Assembly: GCF_003609635.1 (NCBI RefSeq)
Contig: NZ_MCIA01000023.1
Location: forward strand, 1 to 64,000
Direction of reading: 5' to 3'
Length of the DNA: 64,000 nucleotides
Source: Lacrimispora algidixylanolytica
Lineage (GTDB): Bacteria; Bacillota; Clostridia; Lachnospirales; Lachnospiraceae
The translations under genes and the position numbers were made by a program. The notes under the pieces are model-generated. The model was not told the DNA's origin. It did not search any database and saw nothing but the letters and a program-made list of their open reading frames with translations. Each line of letters opens with the position of its first letter. Positions within the stretch are counted from its first letter, which is position 1. Positions 58,624 to 64,000 of the stretch are shown piece by piece.

Positions 58624-59577
58624 TTAAAGAATCCCTTCAAAGCTTTCCCGAAGGGTATTACAGGAATTATTAAGATGTTCCTTCTCATCCTCTGTTAAGG
58701 TTAAAGAAAGGACCCTCTGGATTCCATTTTTATTTATGATACATGGTACACCTGCGTATACCTCTGACTGTCCGTATTCTCCACGAAGCATAGCTGATAC
58801 GGTAAACACGCTGTTTTCATCTCCTAATATAGCCTTTGTAATTCTGGTAAGAGCCATACCGATTCCATAATAGGTGGCCTGTTTTGCTTCTATAATTTTA
58901 TAAGCAGCTCCACGTACATCTTCCTCTATGCGCTTTAATTCCTCACGGCTTACCATATCTTCTTCTCCACCGGATCCACAAAGAGACAATATTGGCTTTG
59001 TGGCTATCATAGCCTGACTCCATGGAACAAACTCACTATCTCCATGCTCTCCAATTACATAAGCATGCACATTCCTTGGGTCTACTCTTAAGGATTCTCC
59101 AAGAAGATACCGAAGCCTTGCCGTATCAAGAGTGGTTCCGCTTCCGATGACCCTTTTGGGATTAAATCCAGATAAGGAATAGGTGATTCTTGTCATAATG
59201 TCCACCGGATTCGTCGCTACAAGAAAAATACCGTTGAAACCGGATTCTGTCACTGGTTCCACAATGGAACGAAATACAGAAGCATTTCGTTTTAACAGAT
59301 CAAGTCTGGTTTCTCCTGGTTTTTGAGCCACTCCTGCACAAATAACAACGATATCTGCATCGGAGCAATCTCTGTATTCTCCAGCATAGATTTTCATATT
59401 GGAAGAAGAAAAAGCAAGACCATGATTTAAATCCATCGCTTCCCCTTCTGCCCTCTTTTTATTAAGATCAATCAATACTAATTCATCACAGATTCCCTGG
59501 TTTAACATGGAATACGCATAGCTCATCCCTACCATACCTGTGCCGACCAATGCAACTTTTCTTTTATCTGTTCTCAT
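58624..59577 (-). CDS. ldh: L-lactate dehydrogenase
   Basis: The protein has 317 residues. The NAD-binding motif is LVGTGMVGMSYAY, the substrate arginine is in the loop VAQKPGETRLDLL, and the catalytic histidine is in VIGEHGDSEFVPWSQA. It reduces pyruvate to lactate to regenerate NAD+ during fermentation. Sequence cannot exclude the related malate dehydrogenases completely, but the EHGDSE motif and length favour LDH. The ATG at 59577 is 10 nt from AGGAG. Confidence 0.95.
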   Translation of the reverse strand: MRTDKRKVALVGTGMVGMSYAYSMLNQGICDELVLIDLNKKRAEGEAMDLNHGLAFSSSNMKIYAGEYRDCSDADIVVICAGVAQKPGETRLDLLKRNASVFRSIVEPVTESGFNGIFLVATNPVDIMTRITYSLSGFNPKRVIGSGTTLDTARLRYLLGESLRVDPRNVHAYVIGEHGDSEFVPWSQAMIATKPILSLCGSGGEEDMVSREELKRIEEDVRGAAYKIIEAKQATYYGIGMALTRITKAILGDENSVFTVSAMLRGEYGQSEVYAGVPCIINKNGIQRVLSLTLTEDEKEHLNNSCNTLRESFEGIL

Positions 59578-59645
59578 AATCAATCACGCTCCTGTCATTG
59601 TCATTGTTATAGTTATTTTATCGTTTGATCCAGAAAGTATACACC

Positions 59646-60713
59646 TTACATTCCCCGGTCAATCTTTTTAGCCATTAATTCACTGTTGCTGCTGTAAATA
59701 ACTGCATTTTCACGGGTAATCTTTCCTTCCCGGTACAAGTTTAAAAGGCTGGAATCCATAGATACCATTCCTTCCGACTGACCAGTTGCTATGACAGAAT
59801 CGATCTGATGGGTTTTTGACTCTCGGATCATATTACGGATTGCATTATTAAAAAACATAATTTCAAATGCTGGCTCCACGTTTCCATCCGTGTTAGGTAT
59901 GAGCTGCTGGGAGACTACCGCCTGGACCACCATAGAAAGCTGCATCCGAATCTGCTGTTGCTGATTGGATGGAAAGCTGTCGATGATCCGGTCTATGGTA
60001 TTAGCTGCACCTACCGTATGAAGCGTCGATATGACCAGATGACCGGTTTCTGCCGCCGTCATGGCGATACGGATCGTCTCATAATCTCTCATCTCTCCCA
60101 CAAGGATGACATCAGGCGCCTGCCTAAGTGCTGACCGTAAGCCAGTTACATAACTGTCTGTATCTGTGGTAATCTCCCGCTGGGTCACTACGCTTTGCTT
60201 GTGACGATGAAGATACTCAAGAGGATCTTCCAGGGTAATAACATGGGCATTCCTGGTATTGTTGATTTTATCTATGATACAGGCAAGTGTGGTTGTCTTT
60301 CCGCTTCCCGCAGGCCCTGTCACAAGTACAAACCCTTTGTTCATTCTTGCTACATCCATGACTGTTTCAGGAATATGAAGTTCCTTATAATCTGGAAGAT
60401 CAAAGGTGACCACTCGTATCACCGCCGCCAGTGAACCCCTTTGACGAAATACACTGGACCTGAATCTGCATATACCAGGTAAGGCAAAGGAAAAATCATC
60501 ATCCCCATGCTCCCTTACCTTTTCCATGCTCCGGTTCCCTGCCAGATCATATAATTCCTCAATTAAAGCTTCCATCTGAGCTGGAAACAGCTTTTCTTCA
60601 TTCTGGTATACGATCCTGCTCCCTATCTTATAAGAAAATGGCATGCCTGGAACAAGAAATATATCTGACGCTTTCTTAGCCACGGCTGCATTCAATAATT
60701 CAACTACCTTCAT
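59646..60713 (-). CDS. pilT: PilT-like type IV pilus retraction ATPase
   Basis: The protein has 355 residues. Walker A is in LVTGPAGSGKTTTLACIID, and the Asp box, His box and Walker B appear in ITLEDPLEYLHRHKQSVVTQ, RQAPDVILVGEMRDYETI and STLHTVGAANTIDRIIDSFP. It powers pilus retraction, giving twitching motility or DNA uptake, in complexes of this type. It is the last gene of the pilus cluster and overlaps the preceding gene by 4 bp. Confidence 0.92.
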   Translation of the reverse strand: MKVVELLNAAVAKKASDIFLVPGMPFSYKIGSRIVYQNEEKLFPAQMEALIEELYDLAGNRSMEKVREHGDDDFSFALPGICRFRSSVFRQRGSLAAVIRVVTFDLPDYKELHIPETVMDVARMNKGFVLVTGPAGSGKTTTLACIIDKINNTRNAHVITLEDPLEYLHRHKQSVVTQREITTDTDSYVTGLRSALRQAPDVILVGEMRDYETIRIAMTAAETGHLVISTLHTVGAANTIDRIIDSFPSNQQQQIRMQLSMVVQAVVSQQLIPNTDGNVEPAFEIMFFNNAIRNMIRESKTHQIDSVIATGQSEGMVSMDSSLLNLYREGKITRENAVIYSSNSELMAKKIDRGM

Positions 60714-61204
60714 TTTCCCGTCTCCTGCTTATTTGATTCCCCTCCGTCCCAAACGGGCATGGTAGTATCAACCGCATAATCTTCGGTCTGAATCACCTTC
60801 CATTTCGCCACCCGGACGCCTCCTTCTCCATCAAAGCTTGGAGAAAGTTCAATGGAAAGGGCTTGGGAATGTGCCATTGGTATCTCGGTTGACACAGTCT
60901 TATTCTCTGGGTTGTAATAATCCCCCAGTTCCTGTTTCAAGACTTCTTCATATCCCCCAGGATCTATTACGCTTCTCTTTATTTCTTTTACATCTTCTAG
61001 AACCATCTGGTAAAATTCTTCTCCCTCAACGTCTGTTAAGTAGTATTCAGTCACTGCAGAAGCATTGCGATGTGCCAGGTCCCTCTCACTTTTTGCTGCA
61101 CTTAGTGAAAGCATTCCAAATGTCACAAGGCACATAACAATAAAAATTAGAATGAGGGAAGGACCGCCAATACTGGCTCTATAAGTTATTTCTCTTTTTG
61201 CCAT
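60710..61204 (-). CDS. pilus-cluster membrane protein of unknown function
   Basis: The protein has 164 residues. One amino-terminal membrane helix (SLILIFIVMCLVTFGMLSL) is followed by an acidic extracytoplasmic domain. It lacks the classical Gly-Phe-Thr-Leu prepilin cleavage motif. It is encoded between the pilin-like and pilT genes, so it may be a minor component or assembly factor. The ATG at 61204 is 7 nt after GGAGG; an ATG at 61234 lacks a site. Confidence 0.75.
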   Translation of the reverse strand: MAKREITYRASIGGPSLILIFIVMCLVTFGMLSLSAAKSERDLAHRNASAVTEYYLTDVEGEEFYQMVLEDVKEIKRSVIDPGGYEEVLKQELGDYYNPENKTVSTEIPMAHSQALSIELSPSFDGEGGVRVAKWKVIQTEDYAVDTTMPVWDGGESNKQETGK

Positions 61205-61217
61205 ATTCCCACCTCCA

Positions 61218-61628
61218 TCAGCCACCGTTTTCATGGCGCTTTACTGTAAGGCTATACAGAACCTTCTCGCCTTTTTTTATTGCCAGGATCATCTCATCTT
61301 TTTCCTGAAAATCAGCTTCTGCGACAAACACAGCCTGACCGCTTGTGATAGCGTCCCCATTCCTATCGAATTTCATAAGGTAAGAATCTGCTTTTGCATC
61401 TCCTTCTTGTAGAGAAAAAATTTCCTTTAATCCTTCATTTCCTCTTTCTTTATAAACCTCACCTGAACTTTGTGCAATCAAAACAGCTCTGTTTAAATCA
61501 GCCGCTTCCCGGCTCATAAGATCTGCCTTTACAAAGATCCTGGTGCATATTCCAGCACAGAGAAGAAAGAAAAAAACAACACCTATCATTTCCATAAGAA
61601 ATACACCTGAATGACTTTTTCTATTCAT
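61218..61628 (-). CDS. pilin-like membrane protein in pilus cluster
   Basis: The protein has 136 residues. An amino-terminal hydrophobic helix (SGVFLMEMIGVVFFFLLCAG) resembles a prepilin-like N-terminus with a Glu near position +5 of the possible cleavage region. A small soluble domain follows. It is probably a minor pseudopilin. It overlaps the next upstream gene by 8 bp, so translation is coupled. Confidence 0.75.
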   Translation of the reverse strand: MNRKSHSGVFLMEMIGVVFFFLLCAGICTRIFVKADLMSREAADLNRAVLIAQSSGEVYKERGNEGLKEIFSLQEGDAKADSYLMKFDRNGDAITSGQAVFVAEADFQEKDEMILAIKKGEKVLYSLTVKRHENGG

Positions 61629-62112
61629 CTTGTACTCCTTTACTTCGTAAGGAAAGCCATAGAGAACCGCCCTCGTTTCCTTGGGTTCTTATATGAAGAA
61701 GACCGTTATTCATCTCCATAGAGACAGGACTGCAAGATAAAATCTCATTGCCTTCTCCCAAAAGAAGTCCACTGCCCTCATCAGAGAATAGTTCCCATAA
61801 TTTTCCATCCTGATAATAAATAGATGTTACATAGACAGAACCCTCTATGTCTTGTTTTATCTCAAGAACCTTAGTGCCTGACTCTTCTTTTAAAGAAACA
61901 CTGCCAGCTTCATCTCCCTGTCTAACTTTGTTGGCGATATAGCTTAGAGCCACGTCCTCACGGTAAGTCATTTCCGTCCTATTATTAATATTCTCATATA
62001 CTTTTCCACCCATAAGAACCAAAAACAGAGCGCTTAATACAAATACAAGAAACAATAAAAGGGTGAAAAGGGCGCCTGTCAGCCGGACTCTTTTGTCATC
62101 GTTCCCGCTCAT
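61621..62112 (-). CDS. pilus-cluster protein (DUF4860-like)
   Basis: The protein has 163 residues. A single amino-terminal membrane helix (ALFTLLLFLVFVLSALFLVLM) precedes an extracytoplasmic beta-rich domain (VTSIYYQDGKLWELFSDEGS). It matches the DUF4860 proteins found in clostridial type IV pilus-like clusters, as recalled rather than searched. It overlaps its neighbours on both sides by a few bases. Confidence 0.8.
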   Translation of the reverse strand: MSGNDDKRVRLTGALFTLLLFLVFVLSALFLVLMGGKVYENINNRTEMTYREDVALSYIANKVRQGDEAGSVSLKEESGTKVLEIKQDIEGSVYVTSIYYQDGKLWELFSDEGSGLLLGEGNEILSCSPVSMEMNNGLLHIRTQGNEGGSLWLSLRSKGVQDE

Positions 62113-62447
62113 TTGCCACCTCCCGGTGATTCTTCATGTAGATTGACGGTGATATCCGGCATAAAATTTGAGGCGAAACCACTGTAAAAAACATCATACC
62201 GTTCCTTGTCAATCTGTATTCCATAATGTTGCGCCAGATACTCCAAACTGGGTGGATATCTCCCCTCAATGGCGTAGCATTGAACCGATGCTCTCCGCAG
62301 AGCATCCTGAAGAGTATCTGCTCCTTTTGTATCTGCCTTTTGGGAAAAAAGCAAAATCCCCATTATGAAAGCCACAATCATACAAGGGAATAGGGCAAGA
62401 GAAAGAAAATTGCCTAGAACTTCTTTTAAGGAATTTCTATACTTCAC
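62109..62447 (-). CDS. pseudopilin-like protein
   Basis: The protein has 112 residues from a GTG start at 62447, with GGAGGG at 7 nt. A membrane helix (FLSLALFPCMIVAFIMGILL) is followed by ADTLQDALRRASVQCYAIEGRYPPSLEYL, the pattern of GspG/PilE-type pilins that stack with a Tyr-Pro-Pro loop. It is probably a minor or major pseudopilin of this cluster. The cleavage motif is not classical. Confidence 0.7.
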   Translation of the reverse strand: MKYRNSLKEVLGNFLSLALFPCMIVAFIMGILLFSQKADTKGADTLQDALRRASVQCYAIEGRYPPSLEYLAQHYGIQIDKERYDVFYSGFASNFMPDITVNLHEESPGGGK

Positions 62448-62459
62448 TATTTTTCCCTC

Positions 62460-63512
62460 CTATCCAATCGCAGATAATACACCCATAAGAGGTAGCATAA
62501 CAGAAAGAAGGATCAGTCCTACCGATATCGCTAGGACAGCCACCACAGTTGGCTCAAACCGGTTAATTATGTTCTCAATCCCAGTATCTGCTTCTTCTTC
62601 ATATTTATTTGAAATTTCCTGCATTACACTATCTAAACGGCCACTTTTTGTTCCAACCTTAATCATCTGAACATAAAATCCAGTAAACAAACCAGTGCTC
62701 TTTAAGGCCTTATAATAATTGGAACCTGATTCTAGTTCCTCCGAACATAACCTTATTTTTTCTTCTACGGATTGATTCTCCACCAATTGACCAGCAAGCT
62801 CCATTCCTTTTTCAAGATCCAGGCCTGTTTTTAAGGTAAGTGCCAAAACAGCAGTAAAACGACGTTTCGCCGTTGCAAGAGCAATCTTGTTTTTATTTTT
62901 AAGACGACCAATCAACTGCTCTGCTGCTGGAATCTTATTTCCACTCTTTCCAAGAATCCATATAACGAATATAGCCACTCCCAAAAGACCTCCTAAAACA
63001 AGAGCAGATCCACTGAAAATACCGCCTAGTCTGGCGGCAGCAATAGAAGCCGGCGGCATCTCTGCCCCCAGCTGCTGGTATACACGTTCAAATATAGGCA
63101 TTACCTTCGTAAATAAAACCAGCAGAACAACCAAAAGCATAGTGATCATGATGATAGGGTATGTAAGTGCATGTCTTATGTTTTTATAAAGCACATCTTC
63201 CTTATCATAATACTCCGCCAGAGATTCCATAATTTGATCCAAATTACCGGTTTCTTCCCCCAGCTTGACCATACGTATTACATAGATAGGATAGACATCT
63301 GCCCGTTCTAGCACTTTTGAAAATGGAATTCCAAGCTCTGCTTCCTCTGCCATTGAAAGCAATATCTTTTTCTCTTCTCCCCATACCGCATCCTCCGCCA
63401 TAACAGACAATCCCTCGTCAAGAGGGATTGCAGCATGAAGAAGAAGTGATATTTGAAGGCAGAAAGCGGAAATTTCTCTAGAAGAATAAATTTTTTTCGC
63501 ACTCTTTGCCAT
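62460..63512 (-). CDS. pilC: type II secretion/type IV pilus inner-membrane protein (PilC/GspF family)
   Basis: The protein has 350 residues with two T2SF domains. Hydrophobic pairs occur near residues 110-175 and 320-345, with the typical ALTYPIIMITMLLVVLLVLF and VVAVLAISVGLILLSVMLPL segments. It is the platform protein that couples the ATPase to the pilus. It is the first fully visible gene of the leftward pilus cluster. Confidence 0.93.
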   Translation of the reverse strand: MAKSAKKIYSSREISAFCLQISLLLHAAIPLDEGLSVMAEDAVWGEEKKILLSMAEEAELGIPFSKVLERADVYPIYVIRMVKLGEETGNLDQIMESLAEYYDKEDVLYKNIRHALTYPIIMITMLLVVLLVLFTKVMPIFERVYQQLGAEMPPASIAAARLGGIFSGSALVLGGLLGVAIFVIWILGKSGNKIPAAEQLIGRLKNKNKIALATAKRRFTAVLALTLKTGLDLEKGMELAGQLVENQSVEEKIRLCSEELESGSNYYKALKSTGLFTGFYVQMIKVGTKSGRLDSVMQEISNKYEEEADTGIENIINRFEPTVVAVLAISVGLILLSVMLPLMGVLSAIG

Positions 63513-63543
63513 ATACCGTTTCTCCTTTTCTTATATGGTTTTA

Positions 63544-64000
63544 TTAGTAAGTGTATTTTCCTTTATAATTGGTACTTTTGGTTATATATTCTTTTATAGA
63601 CGGATCGTTGCCGCCAGATGATGCAAACGTAGGGTCCATGAGCTTCCAGTCGTACCCATCAAAATAAATGACATTGTCAACCCAGCCCTGCCCTTCAATA
63701 TAGACATTGACCCAGGCATGATATAGACTTCCTGTATAACCAACCACTAACTTGGTAGGAATCCCCTGAGAACGTAACATAGAAGTCATAACGGCTGCAT
63801 AATCAAAACAGATTCCTTTTTTCTTAGCTAAAACCTGGTCAACATCGGGCAAATATCCAGATTGAACTGAATTAGCCAACGCAGTATCATAGGTAAAGTT
63901 TTTAACCACGTAATTATAGACGTTGGTCACCACACCCAGAGAATCTGGTGCAGACGCAGCAAGTTCTGCCCCCTTTGCGACCACCGCACTGCCAGAAGAA
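63544..64000 (-). CDS. transglutaminase-like domain protein (5' end outside window)
   Basis: The visible carboxyl part of about 151 residues contains a transglutaminase-like fold: catalytic Cys in KKKGICFDYAAVMTSMLRSQ, His in GYTGSLYHAWVNVYIEG, and Asp in WKLMDPTFASS. Bacterial secreted proteins of this fold are often proteases or cell-wall/surface enzymes. The amino-terminal part, including any signal peptide, runs past 64000. The frame is open to the window edge. It lies upstream of pilC on the same strand but is not necessarily part of the pilus system. Confidence 0.85.
   Translation of the reverse strand, partial: SSGSAVVAKGAELAASAPDSLGVVTNVYNYVVKNFTYDTALANSVQSGYLPDVDQVLAKKKGICFDYAAVMTSMLRSQGIPTKLVVGYTGSLYHAWVNVYIEGQGWVDNVIYFDGYDWKLMDPTFASSGGNDPSIKEYITKSTNYKGKYTY

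Noticed and set aside
58550-58625. Repeated CCTCGTT/AACGAGG motifs downstream of the lactate dehydrogenase gene as a terminator
   Set aside because: The stem is short and imperfect with no T tract, so termination there is only weakly supported.

Overview
The window reads as a chromosomal segment of a spore-forming, low-GC Firmicute of the class Clostridia, most likely Lachnospiraceae (Clostridium cluster XIVa, Lacrimispora-like). The reasons are a single-chain ~1250-residue PurL, clpC preceded by mcsA/mcsB and a GntR-type regulator, a transcarboxylase/decarboxylase gene set, a type IV pilus-like cluster, strong AGGAGG ribosome binding sites and consensus sigma-A promoters. The family is well supported; the genus is inference. 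No complete IS element, CRISPR array, rRNA gene or replication origin was seen.

Region 1 (1-5,880) is the unusual part. A collagen-like gene of (GPT/GDT)n repeats, of the kind found on spore exosporia, is split by a 2,340-bp insert that carries a large serine recombinase and one small gene. Each end of the insert has a CACCGGA copy and one arm of a 14/16-matching inverted repeat. Removing the insert would rejoin the two collagen halves exactly in frame. It therefore looks like an intact, possibly excisable, intervening element in a probable spore-surface gene. A small gene of unknown function and an XRE-type membrane regulator follow.

Region 2 (5,880-17,650) holds uppP, purL, a small orphan, a histidine phosphatase, a sigma-factor-like protein without the usual DNA-binding region 4, a LysR regulator, a GNAT enzyme, a Rad3/XPD-type helicase with an N-terminal nuclease-like motif, a Crh-like HPr protein and tRNA-Trp. 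Region 3 (17,800-24,720) is one leftward sugar-uptake unit: solute-binding protein, two permeases, YesM-type kinase, AraC-type response regulator and a CE15-like esterase. It suggests use of plant glucuronoxylan fragments.

Region 4 (24,900-31,510) is radA, a conserved small protein and the stress operon gntR-mcsA-mcsB-clpC. Region 5 (31,640-35,950) pairs a membrane-anchored cohesin protein with a secreted dockerin protein. Region 6 (36,000-51,250) holds a cupin, a four-gene biotin transcarboxylase-like operon without a membrane beta subunit, a lipoprotein, two YitT proteins, a K+/H+ antiporter, a phosphatase, a DD-carboxypeptidase, dinB under a near-perfect LexA box, rluA on an apparently leaderless transcript, and a membrane protein. 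Region 7 (51,250-64,000) is mostly leftward: a DUF1292-like protein, a CobO-like enzyme, a UvrD-like helicase, gltX, a class A PBP, tRNA-Thr, lactate dehydrogenase and a pilT-pilC pseudopilus cluster ending in a transglutaminase-domain gene that runs off the window.
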